Source: Paulinella micropora
Taxonomy: Eukaryota > Cercozoa > Imbricatea > Euglyphida
Direction: 5' to 3'
Assembly (NCBI GenBank): GCA_009731375.1
Contig: BJOX01000061.1
Span: 302,549-342,445, forward strand
DNA length: 39,897 nucleotides
Shown here: in pieces, positions 22,216 through 32,513 of the stretch
Layout: each line of letters starts with the position of its first letter
Position numbering within the stretch: the first letter of the stretch is position 1
Notes under the pieces: model-generated
Seen by the model: the letters and a program-made list of their open reading frames with translations, nothing else
What the model was told of the DNA's origin: nothing
Databases searched by the model: none
Made by a program: the position numbers and the translations under genes

Positions 22216-22615
22216 CTTTGAGCAACTCAGCATGCTCATTATAGAGGCCTTTACCGACTCCTTTCAGAGTCCACCGGTCCTATCTCACACAACTACCAAA
22301 AGGGAGGGAAGGCAAATTTAATAAAAGAGAATTCTGACAACTACAGTACGTCGCAAAACTAAGATAAGCGTAACGTAACTTTCAAATAAGCTGGAGGGAA
22401 AATATAATGACTGTACTCCAGTCACCGACTACTTGTCTAGAAATTTCTACAAAGAATGATTAAGTTAATACTACCGCAAGAGCGGCCAAGTATAGTGTCG
22501 GACCACTGTATCACTGAATAATAAAGTGGAAATTGTACTATCCGTCCTTATGACAAATCAAAATACCCTAGTAACGGTAACTCCGGGTAACGTCGGAAAT
22601 GAAAAAGGAATAACG
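22216..22615 (-). repeat. Element 3 3' LTR
   Basis: 400 bp. On the minus strand it begins CGTTATTCC right after the polypurine tract (22616-22624, AAGGGGGAG) and ends GCTCAAAG next to GAGAC. Confidence 0.92.
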
Positions 22616-23060
22616 CTCCCCCTTAGTTATTTGTCATAACTACGTCACTATATTCAGTCTAGTCTAACATCTAGAAAAAAAATTTCGAGCGCTTCCTGTT
22701 AGGGGCATTAAAAAGTCACGAAAAATATATATATAAATATGGTAGAGGTGTGCGAAAAAAGTGGAAAGAAAGAAAGCGATCAGTTCTTTGCGTAGAAGGG
22801 AAATTCTCCAGTCTCCGACTCCACCGGCCGCCGGAAAAGTCTGGTTGGGGTGGCGGGGCGCCACCCGAGTCCGGAGCCGCGGGATCCCGCCGCCAACGGC
22901 CACGATCTCGCGATCCGATCGCCATGCGCGTCCAGTTCAACACCTATAGGAGAGGACATACTCGCACAAAACAGAACACAAAGAAAAAACAAAACACAAA
23001 ACATCGGTGAAATACCCGTAATCATTCCGGGGATTCCGGAATGATAACAGTGAATTTGTT
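22616..23060 (-). other. Element 3 3' noncoding region with conserved hairpin
   Basis: Homologous to 20670-21098 of element 2, including the polypurine tract and the perfect hairpin at 23021-23045 (ATCATTCCGG stem). The open frames at 22664-23044 on both strands are not genes. Confidence 0.75.
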
Positions 23061-23061
23061 C

Positions 23062-23410
23062 AGCAAATACATGAACTGATCACGGGGTAACGGTTTAGTA
23101 AGTAAATCACCTACTTGCTTTTTAGTACTGACTTTAATAAACTTTATCTCACCATCTCTCTGTGAATGATGTCTGAAATGTAGTTCGAGAGGTAAATGTT
23201 TGGTGCGTGGTCCGGATAATCCCCGTTCGCCTGCGAGAATTGTTTGGGTGTTATCCTCATATAATTCAACCGGACCTTTTTGCGGAATTCCGAGTTCCTG
23301 TCTAACATGACCTACAGCTAGACCCTCTCTAATACATTTAGCTGCTGCAAATATTTCAGCATCATTGGAGCTAAGGGCTATCCTACTGTCTCTTAGAAAG
23401 CCAACCTATA
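23062..23410 (-). pseudogene. Element 3 RNase H C-terminal part
   Basis: Minus strand GWLSKRQ followed by a 2-nt deletion that shifts frame, then SNDAEIFAAA, a DN motif in the equivalent of FEDNTQTI, RTKHLPLELHF and the terminal LLNKFTV. It is cut on its 5' side by a C homopolymer and the N gap, so RT and the start of RNase H are absent. Confidence 0.75.
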
Positions 23411-23439
23411 GGGTCTCTCCCCCCCCCCCCCCCCCCCCC

Positions 23440-23691
23440 NNNNNNNNNNNNNNNNNNNNNNNNNNNNNNNNNNNNNNNNNNNNNNNNNNNNNNNNNNNNN
23501 NNNNNNNNNNNNNNNNNNNNNNNNNNNNNNNNNNNNNNNNNNNNNNNNNNNNNNNNNNNNNNNNNNNNNNNNNNNNNNNNNNNNNNNNNNNNNNNNNNNN
23601 NNNNNNNNNNNNNNNNNNNNNNNNNNNNNNNNNNNNNNNNNNNNNNNNNNNNNNNNNNNNNNNNNNNNNNNNNNNNNNNNNNNNNNNNNNN
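23440..23691. other. Assembly gap (252 N)
   Basis: N run bordered by a run of more than 20 C and by (TC)n. In element 2 the matching interval (about 18750-20335) is near 1.6 kb, so the true gap is probably larger than drawn. Confidence 0.9.
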
Positions 23692-24042
23692 TCTCTCTCT
23701 CTTTGTGTGGACTATGTTAGCGGCTGATATACTATCGCTCTGCTCCCATGTCCTACCCTTACTAGGCTCTTTGTCTTCGTGATAGGCTCTCCTCTCATGC
23801 TCTGCCTGTGGGTCTGAGGGATCACTGCCTACCTGTGACTGTCCTAGCTCTCTCTCATGCGTGTGTGTGGGTGAGGTGGTGGGATGGGGTGTTTCTGCCT
23901 GTGTGGTGTCGATGTCCTGTGTAGGTACACTATCTGTCTGACTGTCGTGTGGTATGTGTGTGTGTGTTTGTAATCTGTGCTATCATCCCCATCATCCCCT
24001 CCATGCTCCCCCTCAACATCATCGCCATCATCGCCCTCCACC

Positions 24043-25232
24043 TCATGGGTCTGTGCTTGTGTGTGAGTGGGTGTGTGTCACATCATTATCAACATCCCTG
24101 TCCTCACTCTCATGGGTTTGTGCTTGTTCGTGAGTGGGTGTGTGTGTTTTGTCAACATCGGCATCCCTTTTCTCACTCTCCCCCTCAGAAACCTCACCTT
24201 CCCACTCAACTAATCTAGGGGGGTATGCCGCCTTTCCAACCACGTAGGGGTTGAAACGGGCGTTTCTGACTCCGGTTATGACCTTCTCCCGTCCCAAACA
24301 CGGTACAGCTCTCTGAATAAATCATAACCTAGCAACATAACCCTCTTTCCCAGGAACTCACCCTTCCTACCCTTACCGGTGTACATAACTCCCATGCTGC
24401 CTACCGATCTCAGCTGAGTGACTATGGGCTTCCGGCCGAGCAACTGCTCGTATGGCGACAAAGTTTAACCCTTACGCGGCCCACTAGTGGCCGGTAAAAT
24501 GTTATGTATTGTAGTGGCGGCGTGCTCCATTTCGGCCCAAAAGGTTAGAGGCAGCTCTGCGTGATGCCTCATTGCCCTTGCGGCCCCGGCGGTTATATCA
24601 TTTGCCTTTTCAGCTATGGGGTTACCATCTTTATCCCCAGTGGCTGACGTCTTCCAGATGAACTGGATAGGCTTTCACCACTCTATAACTTCTGTCGCTA
24701 CATCAAACTCCTGATCACATCTCACCTCTCTCACCCTATTTCCTGTCTGTCTCTCATAGAACGCTATCGCTTGCTTGAAACAATCTACCCACTCATTCTT
24801 ATGGGTTAAGTAATAGTCCTTAATAAAAAGTGAGTAATCATCAGTAACGCAAAATTTATAATGCTTCCTGTGTAAAGAACGAGTAGCCCATGGACCCTCT
24901 GTGTCCATGTGCAAAACTATCCCAGGCTTGTCTGCCCTCTCTATCCTATTAACTTTAAATCTAGCTAACACCTTTGCCTTGCCTATCATGCAAGACACGC
25001 AAAAAGCTACCTTGCTCTCATCTCCCACTAACTTAATGCCTAATGCATTTGCTAAAGCTTTCATCTTCTTTATATTATAACGTCCACAGCAATAGTGAAA
25101 CAACTCTATATCTACCTTCCTAATCTTACCAGGCTTGCGGAGATAGGAGAAATAAAGCGTGACTGACCCCGTTTTGCCTTCTTTCTGCCTAATCTCTCCT
25201 CTCTCCTTTTTGGGGCTTCCCTCCCCTCCCAC
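24043..25232 (-). pseudogene. Element 3 integrase (stops and frameshifts)
   Basis: 24675-25232 has the zinc domain (FHYCCGR, CVSCMIGKAK; the second zinc-site His of the other copies is Arg here) and the core start LHMDTEGPWATRSL and VRCDQEFD. It stops at EW-TGA, where the other elements have a second Trp, a simple TGG to TGA change. NPIAEKANDI (the catalytic Glu) and SPYEQLLGRKP continue downstream. The C-terminal part, with GYDLFRELYRVW, runs on in other frames to 24043. Confidence 0.78.
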
Positions 25233-25911
25233 CCCCTCTTTTTCTCTCTCGCCACCGGTTCGTAACGTGTATTGACGTTCAAAGGACTGTCAAACTCGTC
25301 ATCCCACCTGTAGAAGAGAGTGGACATAAGTCTCCCCCTTACTAACACACTATTCTCATCTACGTGTATGGAGTCTTTCAATATGACTAGCTGTCCATTC
25401 TGGTGGAGGATTGCCCGGTGGTGGACATGATCCATCCGACCGGTCGACGCAATGTTGACAGGTAGCCTGGTGTCGAGCAACATGGGTCTCGACGTTGCTC
25501 GACACCGTTACCGGCTTACCGTGTCCGTCAATGCGGAGTGACCCTGGCTATGCCCTGTCTGTCTATCTGACAATCGCCGTTTCCGGTAATTAAGCTTATG
25601 GGAGCCACAGACTTAACGTCATGAAGCATTTCCGGATTGCAAGCTATGTCCCTAGAGGACCCGCTATCCTGCACTATCGTGTTCTTCCTATTTCTCCCTT
25701 CCTCTCCGGCTAATACTAATGAGTAATTAGTCGTGGTAGGCTTGGTGGGGGTGGATGATTGTGCTGTGGTGGTCGTTGTTCGTGGTTCCCCTGGTGGTGT
25801 GATGGTGGTGCGGGATGCGTGAGATATGTACACCCCCTCTATTGCCCTCACCACATCAGACAAAAACTCGTCTTCCACGAGTTCACCCTCACTTACTCTC
25901 ATTCTTCTCAC
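25112..25911 (-). pseudogene. Element 3 aspartic protease region
   Basis: 25528-25911 contains VQDSGSSRDIACNP and LITGNGD. 25112-25483 continues with LLDTRLPVNIASTGRMDH and RLMSTLFYRWDDEFDSP. The two frames are separated by a frameshift at about 25500, as in element 2. Confidence 0.75.
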
Positions 25912-25922
25912 ATGGCTCCCTC

Positions 25923-26532
25923 TTATGCATGTTGTTGTAAGTTGTTGTGCAATAAGTGTAATGTCTTGAATGTGATGATGGAAGGTGTTTGTTCTGATGC
26001 TTGGAGTGTGGGACCTGGTTGTGGTGGCGTTGTTTCAATTGCCGTTGCCGTTGCCTCCTCTTTGCCCTCCTTGCCTCCTGCACCAGCACTGGGTAGACCA
26101 GATGGTCTCCCACACTCATTCAGTGTATCCAAGTTTGGGGTTGATGTGGGGTGTGTGTCTTGTGATGTTGTGCGATGGTGGACAGATAAAGTAGGCGTGG
26201 GTTGTGGTTGTGGTGCACTGTCTCTCTTGCCACTCCCCCTCACTTCTGCCCTACTACTCTTCCCTCTCGCCTCACTTTCCCTCTCTCTCTGCAGTCTCTG
26301 CTTTATTATTGGAGTTGTGAGGTGGCATGCGCTTGCAATCTCATTCTCTTCTATCTCCTCAGCTGCAGCTAACAAACCTAGCTCATCCGGATAATAAGGG
26401 GACTTGGGGGGGCGGATTGTGGGGTCGACAGATAAGTCAATCCAGGGAAACTCATTGTCCTGGTTTTTGGCATGATAGCCGCAATAACAACTAAAAACCA
26501 ACCGCTTTGCTTGCGAGGCGTTTATCCCCTTT

Positions 26533-26571
<39 letters not shown>

Positions 26572-26615
26572 GCGAAATGTTGCAGGGTTTGTTTTTGTTG
26601 TTCTTCCCCAGGCAT
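25923..26615 (-). pseudogene. Element 3 gag-pol linker
   Basis: Has YHAKNQDNEFP and PPKSPYYPDELGL, the lineage-specific segment before the protease, then a basic and Pro/Thr-rich stretch. A (CT)n microsatellite at 26539-26570 encodes RERE repeats near its start. Confidence 0.6.
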
Positions 26616-26755
26616 CTAGTGGACCTTGGCTGGGATCGACTATAGCTGTTCATGATTAGATCTAGAGGGGGTTTATTTTATTTGGGCAGGGGGGTTTTGT
26701 TCTCCAGACTCTGAGGGAATTGTTGTGTGTGTGTGTGTGTGGGGGGGGGGGGGGG

Positions 26756-26765
26756 NNNNNNNNNN
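26756..26765. other. Assembly gap (10 N) inside a G homopolymer
   Basis: Ten N flanked by G runs of about 14 on both sides, after (GT)n. The size is likely nominal. Confidence 0.9.
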
Positions 26766-26769
26766 GGGG

Positions 26770-28395
26770 GGGGGGGGGGGCCGTGGTAGCTGACGACTGA
26801 AGTTGGGTGAGATGATAGGTTGGGACGAATCCTCAACCCGACTAGTTTTCGCTAAGGGACTCCCTAAGCTAGGGCTAGCCAGCGGGGGACGACCACCTCG
26901 TTCAGAATCACTCATAGGGTCACCCTGAACTTCACTCGCTCTCCCCCCACCATCGTCGTCAGGGGTTACCTCCCCAGGGTCGTCGGGCTTGTCACCCCCC
27001 ATAAAAACAAGAAGCGCATCGCTATCGCTCTCTTGCCCCCCTTCCCTGTTCTTCGTCATCCTCCCTCTCTTCCTCCCTTACCAGAGCTATATCTTTCTTC
27101 CCTTTCCCTTTTTTTTGGCACTTTTTGTTCTTGCCTTTGGGTTTTTCTCTTCTTCCTGCTTTTGGGTTTTTTTTTTTTAGTTTTGGGCAATACGCCTTTG
27201 TATGCCCCACCTCGCAAGCATAGCAGGTGACCTTCAGCCACCATTCTTTCTTCTTTCTCAACTTACCTGTCTTACCCCCACCCCCTTTTTCGTCATCCTG
27301 ATCATCCATCATGAGGTTTGTCTCCTGTCCTTTCTGCTTCCTAAGTCTCCTGCTCTCGTCGTCATCTCTGCTCTCCTCCCGTCTCCCCTTCCCTTTCTTC
27401 CATATCTCCCACTTATCCCTCGCACTCTCAACTAAGTCATCATGCTTAGGTCTTAGGTTTGCGGGAAGATTGAAGTAGTTAGCCTCGTAATCGCTACCAA
27501 AGGCAGGGTGTTTGGCCAGCCTTTGAAGCAGTTTACGAGTTAATTCTTCCTCTTCAAAGGGATGAGTTCGTAAGCTCTCTACTTCGCTTTTGAAGGCGAG
27601 GTAGTAGCTTAACCAGGTGTTTACATTTGTCCCTGGTTTGGGTAGATGTGTTCAAACCTCTCAGCATTGATAAGTTTGCTCACACCTCCCACCGAACCAA
27701 ACTTGGCCCTGACTAACTCTATCATCTCTATCGGGCCGTTGGGAGTCTTAGTCCTTAGATATTGTACGACAAGAGTGTGAGAAAAGGCAACAGAAAGCAC
27801 AAGTTGCAAGGCACGCATCTTTTCATAATATTTCTTCTTCTTTTGTACTGCTTTGACTCTTATGGAGTGTGCTCTCTTCGTCTGTCTTCTTTGTTCTCTC
27901 TTCTGCTTCTTCGCGTGCTTCTCTCTCCACCTCATCTTCTTCTCCTTATCCATCTTGTCCCATTGGCAATCTTAAGGCTTTTGCAATGGGACTTTCGTGC
28001 GTGGCCTAACTTTAATGGATAACTGTACTGCAGTTTCTTGTTTTCTGTTCATCTGTCAGTGTCTCTGTTTCTGACTCTGTCTCTGACTCTGTGTCCGGAG
28101 TGTCCTCTGACTCCGGCTCTTCAGGCAAATCCCTCTCCTCTAGATCCATCGCCTCGGCGTGGTCATAGGGGTACTTAACCTTTGCTTTTGCGGGGTTGGC
28201 GAAGGCTAGCTTCACACGTTCCCCGTGCCAGGCACTAATGCCTTCAGCATATTTTTCTAACTTGTATTTGAAGTCAGAGTATCCTCTATTGTTCCCATCT
28301 AATGTGGGTATTGCACTCAATGTCTGCTTCAGTGAGAAGCTGATTCCCTTATCGGCCTCAAGGCTTATAATCTTTGAGCAACTCAGCATGCTCAT
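26770..28395 (-). pseudogene. Element 3 Gag (frame-broken)
   Basis: 28012-28395 gives the N-terminal region (YSDFKYKLEKYAEGISAWHG, then ANPAKAKVKYPYD). 27621-27953 covers the middle (VVQYLRTKTPNGPIEMIELV). 27022-27312 has the zinc knuckle CYACEVGHTKAYC, with only three residues between the second Cys and the His instead of four, so metal binding is doubtful. The remaining stretch to 26770 is the acidic tail. Confidence 0.75.
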
Positions 28396-28767
28396 TATAG
28401 AGGCCTTTACCGACTCCTTTCAGAGTCCACCGGTCCTGTCTCACACAGCTACCAAAAGGGAGGGAAGGCAAATTTAATAAAAGAGAATTCTGACAACTAC
28501 AGTACGTCGCAAAACTAAGATAAGCGTAACGTAACTTTCAAATAAGCTGGAGGGAAAATATAATGACTGTACTCCAGTCACCGACTACTTGTCTAGAAAT
28601 TTCTACAAAGACTGATTAAGTTAATACTACCACTAGAGTGGCAAAGTATAGTGTCCGCTGTATCACTGAATAATTAAATGGAAATTGTACTGTCCGTCCT
28701 TATGACAAATCAAACTACCCTAGTAACGGTCACTCCGGGTAACGTCGGAAATGAAAAAGGAATAACG
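28372..28767 (-). repeat. Element 3 5' LTR
   Basis: 396 bp. On the minus strand it starts CGTTATTCC and ends GCTCAAAG, and pairs with 22216-22615. GAGAC follows at 28768. It differs from its partner in an indel-rich patch near 28630-28660. Confidence 0.92.
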
Positions 28768-28772
28768 GAGAC

Positions 28773-30067
28773 GGTGCGACAATCAGTACAGGCTTCTCCA
28801 AAGCTCTTTGCCCCCTAGTCTAACAACATACTAACGAGTACTGAAAAACACCAGAAGGTCTTCAACGACCAGAGTACGCAATGAAGCCGCCTCTATTATA
28901 GACTGATTTTCCCCTCCTTCCAGTACAAGGGGAACCGTAGTCTCACAGTCTCCCAATCCAATCTGCCAAGTTTAGAATATAAACAGTCTCCGTAGTAGCA
29001 TGGAGAACCACCACAAGTGACAGAAACGACGGAAGGACAAAAACGAGGCAAAACCCACTCGTAGCTCCAACCGACGACTCACAGTCCCGCCAAAATGAGC
29101 CACCCGGGCCTTAGGATTTCCCATCCAGCTCTGCAAAACAAAGCAGAACACAAACTCCGCAGCAGCCAAACATCTCTTGCTGCCAACTTGCCTACTGCTG
29201 TGCCTCTTTGGCAGAGACACAGACCGATGCGCTGTGGCCCTTCTGGCAGACGCCAGCTCTCACTTTCGTTGCCACTTCAAGAGTCGAACGTCACGCATAC
29301 TTCCTCTCATTTTCCTACCCCCTCCTTCCGTTAGGCTTCTTGCAGGGGAAAGCACTAGCAAGGCTCATCACCAAATGGACAATTTGAAGGTCCGGGTACT
29401 CCGGGAAACTAGCCTGTTGAGTGACCGGATGCTCCGGGATCCCACTTGTCTACCATCATTTTCACTGTCACATTGGCACACGGATATTCAAAAGAACCAA
29501 AAAGGAAACCAATCTCACCAAATTGGTAATAATGAACATAAAGGCAATTCGCCACCAGTACCAGAAAATATGGTAATACAGGAATAATTACTAAGTATTA
29601 AGTACTAAGAGTGAAGATACCGTAACTGTATGGTTATGCTGTAGTGGACTAGGATTTAATTAATTTGTCCAATGCCGTGACCCTCCACCATAATGTGAGT
29701 GACTTGAACCGGCCAGCCCAGCAAATTTACAGTATATTAATATTACAATAAAGTAACTTGCGGAAAGGATTCAGCTTGGTTTCATTTAATTTTATTAGCT
29801 TATCCGAAGTTCGGGGCCCGGGCCGGGCTAACGCTGCTCTTGGATAGGACGGACGTCGATCTTCAGTAAAGACTCTTGGTGCTGACCGTCCAGCCTCTGC
29901 GACTTATTTTAATTAAAACGCGAAATCAAACTTAGCTGAAAAATATATCAAAACCAATTTAGCCAAGTTGAAACCTTATATCATCAACGTACTGACTTGA
30001 AAGTCCGCGGCAGTGATGAATTTAACTCATTCAACTTGTCACTTGAGCTGTGCCGACTAATAATAAC
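28773..30067. other. No recognisable gene
   Basis: About 1.3 kb of mixed-composition DNA. The frame 29177-29587 (plus) is the longest that starts with ATG, but shows no domain and no splice context that I trust. Confidence 0.4.
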
Positions 30068-30398
30068 TAAAAAGAGGAGGAAGAGGAGGAAGAGGGGAGA
30101 GGGAGGGAAGAGGATGATGAAGAGGTGAGAGAAGAGGAAGAGGAGGAGGAAGGAGGTGGAGAAGGAGAAGGGGATGGAGACAGCATTGGAGGAGGAGAAG
30201 AAGGAGGAGGAGGACGGGGAGAAGAAGGACGAGGAGGAGAAGACGCAGCAGCAGCTGCAGTAGCAGAAGAAGAAGAAGAAGAAGAAGAAGAAGAAGAAGA
30301 AGAAGAAGAAGAAGAAGGAGAAGGAGGAGGAGGAGGAGGAGAAGGAGAAGGAGAAGAAGAAGGAGAAGAAGGAGAAGAAGGAGAAGAAGAAGGAGAAG

Positions 30399-30430
<32 letters not shown>

Positions 30431-30471
30431 GAAGTAGTAGTAGTAGTAGTAGTAGAAGTAGTAGTAGTAGC

Positions 30472-30514
<43 letters not shown>

Positions 30515-30735
30515 CAAGAAGAAGAAGAAGAAGAAGAAGAAGAAGAAGAAGAAGAAGAAGAAGAAGAAGAAGAAGAAGAAGAAGAAGAAGGGGAGGAGGA
30601 ATCGGATGAGGAGGAAGAGGACGAGGGGGGAGAGGAGCTTGACGGGGAGGAAGAAGGGGGGGAGGGAGAGGAAGAGGAGGGAGAGGACGAGGAGGACGAG
30701 GAGGGAGGGGACGAGGAAGAGGAGGAGATAGAGTG
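30068..30735. repeat. (GAA/GAG/GTA)n purine-rich array
   Basis: GAA, GAG and GTA trinucleotides over about 670 bp. Open frames here (poly-Glu on plus, poly-Ser on minus) are most likely repeat artefacts. Confidence 0.85.
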
Positions 30736-30794
30736 TGTCTTCTGCAAAAAGTTTTGTTCTTGGAAGAAGGCGAGACACACCAGGATCAAGCTAA

Positions 30795-31053
30795 ACATAC
30801 ATACAAACAAATATACATGCATACATACATACATACATACATACATATACATACATACATACATATATACGTACATACGTTACGTTACGTACGTTACGTA
30901 CGTACGTTACGTACGTACGTACGTGCGTACGTACACACATACATACATACATACATACATACATACATACATACATACGTACGTACGTACGTACGTACGT
31001 ACGTACATACGTACGTACGTACATGCATACATACATACATACATACATACATA

Positions 31054-31086
<33 letters not shown>

Positions 31087-31290
31087 GTACGTACGTACGT
31101 ACGTACGTACATACATACATACATACATACATACATACATACATACATGCATACATACATACATACATACATACATACATACATACATACATACATACAT
31201 ACGTACGTACGTACGTACGTACGTTCGTACATACATACATACATACATACATACATACATACATACATACATACATACATACATACACAC

Positions 31291-31323
<33 letters not shown>

Positions 31324-31380
31324 TACATTACACACATACACACACACACACATGCATACATTACATACAGTACATACATA
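30795..31380. repeat. (CATA)n/(CGTA)n array
   Basis: CATA blocks alternate with the self-complementary unit ACGT (for example 30979-31021 and 31087-31110), which could form cruciforms. (CA)n patches occur at 31062-31086 and 31310-31352. Confidence 0.9.
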
Positions 31381-31381
31381 C

Positions 31382-31474
31382 CTGTGCTCGTCTTGTATCT
31401 GGTCCACGCACAGTTTCTTGTGCAGGTTGGTTTGGGGGAAGGGCAAGCGAATCCCGCCCGGACCCACGCGGTAC
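31382..31474 (-). CDS. Probable coding exon next to (TATG)n
   Basis: On the minus strand an AG acceptor (GCTGGCAG) and a GTATGT donor supplied by the adjoining TATG repeat bound 93 nt. The only sensible frame reads [19 protein letters not shown] and ends CVDQIQDEH with two bases left over, mixed-composition residues unlike repeat translation. It may be a downstream exon of the NUFIP-like gene at 33934-39474, but the link across the group I intron region is not shown. No domain recognised. Confidence 0.5.
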
Positions 31475-31486
31475 CTGCCAGCACAA

Positions 31487-31513
31487 TAGAATAGATAGAT
31501 AGATAGATAGATT

Positions 31514-31550
<37 letters not shown>

Positions 31551-31565
31551 GTAGGTAGAGAGGTG

Positions 31566-31606
<41 letters not shown>

Positions 31607-31658
31607 TAGATATACAGATAGATAGATAGATAGACAGATAGATAGATAGATAGATAGA
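31487..31658. repeat. (GATA)n array
   Basis: GATA tetranucleotide repeat with minor GGTA and GACA variants. Confidence 0.92.
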
Positions 31659-31659
31659 T

Positions 31660-31761
31660 ATGTTTGGTCTAACAGCTCTGCATATCCGAAGGCATAGGCA
31701 TCCATTCCACCCCGCCGCCCATCGGCGACTGGGTAGCGGGCTTGGAATGAGCACTAAGCTC
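31660..31761 (-). repeat. Block A, left copy
   Basis: About 100 bp found inverted at 36699-36800 with high identity. It directly follows the 3' end of the group I intron core on the minus strand. It is bounded by (GATA)n on its other side. Not recognised as rRNA or protein-coding. Confidence 0.8.
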
Positions 31762-32408
31762 CGAATTTATGCAGTCTGAACCCTCCCTGGCTGGAGGGCT
31801 CAGACTGGTTCCATACACGTGTCCGTGATCATGTCCCGCCAAGGCTCGGGCCCGAAGGGGTACACAAACCCTCGAGCTTCATCCAACGCGACCACTTTCG
31901 CGGCGCCCGGACTATACCTTAAGATCTCCCTGCTTATGTGCGTACCCGCACATAGGAAGATCCCACTCCCGTCTAGTTTCTGAGCCTTTCCCATTTGCCA
32001 GGCTACCACTGGACAGCGGCGACGGAGACTACCGGGTCCGCTTAGCGGAGCAGCGGTCGTCAACCGATTAGGAGCCGTGCGCGGGGTAGCCTCACAAGAA
32101 GGGACTTGGCTGCGGGTTACCAAATATTACCTGCGTGGCCATATCCTTCGAGTTTTTACCATCCGATGAGCGTTACCTCGCCTGCTGCACCTTGCGGTTT
32201 CCCGTAGGCCGCGGTATCGAAGGCTCTTAGGGCTTTCCCGAACGGTTTGAGAGTGTATCAAACCAACGAAGGGTAGTCATCAGCCCTGGCCAGTAACCTT
32301 GCACCAGCTGCGACAAATCCGAAACACAGCTGGTGCAGGGCTGTAAGGGGGGTGAGGATGTGCGAGCAAGACATAGCTTAAGACTTGCCCGCGTGCCTAG
32401 CCCCCCGG

Positions 32409-32409
<1 letters not shown>
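31762..32409 (-). ncRNA. Group I intron (IC1-like core), outside rDNA
   Basis: Minus strand, with hallmark pieces in the correct order: CGGGAAACCGC (32194-32204, P3-P4 region), ACCCGCAGCCAAGTCCC (32101-32117, the conserved J6/7-type GCAGCCAAGTCC), ACTAGACGGGAGTGGG (about 31961-31976, P7 5' strand), then a P8 hairpin TATGTGCG/CGCACATA, then CTTAAGGTATAGTCCGG (31907-31923, P7 3' strand). A strong P9-type hairpin (CTGAGCCCTCC/GGAGGGTTCAG) closes it. A long P2-type hairpin (CACCAGCTG/CAGCTGGTG) precedes the core. At about 650 bp it has no room for a homing endonuclease. Exact ends and the guide pairing are not resolved. It would self-splice from RNA if the minus strand is transcribed. The flanks are (GATA)n and block A, not recognisable rRNA. 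Confidence 0.82.
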
Positions 32410-32450
<41 letters not shown>

Positions 32451-32513
32451 CAGATAGATAGATAGATAGGTAGATAGATAGATAGATAGTAGATAGATAG
32501 ATAGATAGATAGA
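32410..32513. repeat. (GATA)n array between the intron core and block C
   Basis: GATA repeat with one GGTA interruption. Confidence 0.92.

Larger units (their letters stand above)
22211..28772 (-). mobile_element. Copia element 3: LTR retrotransposon with assembly gaps
   Basis: Runs on the minus strand from a 5' LTR at 28372-28767 to a 3' LTR at 22216-22615, flanked by the target duplication GAGAC (22211-22215 and 28768-28772). Gag, protease, integrase and the end of RNase H are present. RT is missing across an N run (23440-23691), and a second 10-N gap lies in the gag-pol linker (26756-26765). LTRs differ at roughly 15 positions in 396-400 bp, so it is older than element 2. Confidence 0.92.

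Noticed and set aside
30795-31380. CRISPR-like tandem array
   Set aside because: The units are 4-bp microsatellites without unique spacers of constant length, in a eukaryotic context.
30125-31489. 454-codon plus-strand Glu-rich then His/Thr/Tyr-rich frame
   Set aside because: Follows the GAA and CATA repeats. Only a short middle piece (IECVFCKKFCSWKK) is non-repetitive, too little to support a gene.
31800-32123. 107-codon minus-strand frame across the group I intron
   Set aside because: Overlaps the conserved ribozyme core, has no domain, and is too short for a homing endonuclease.
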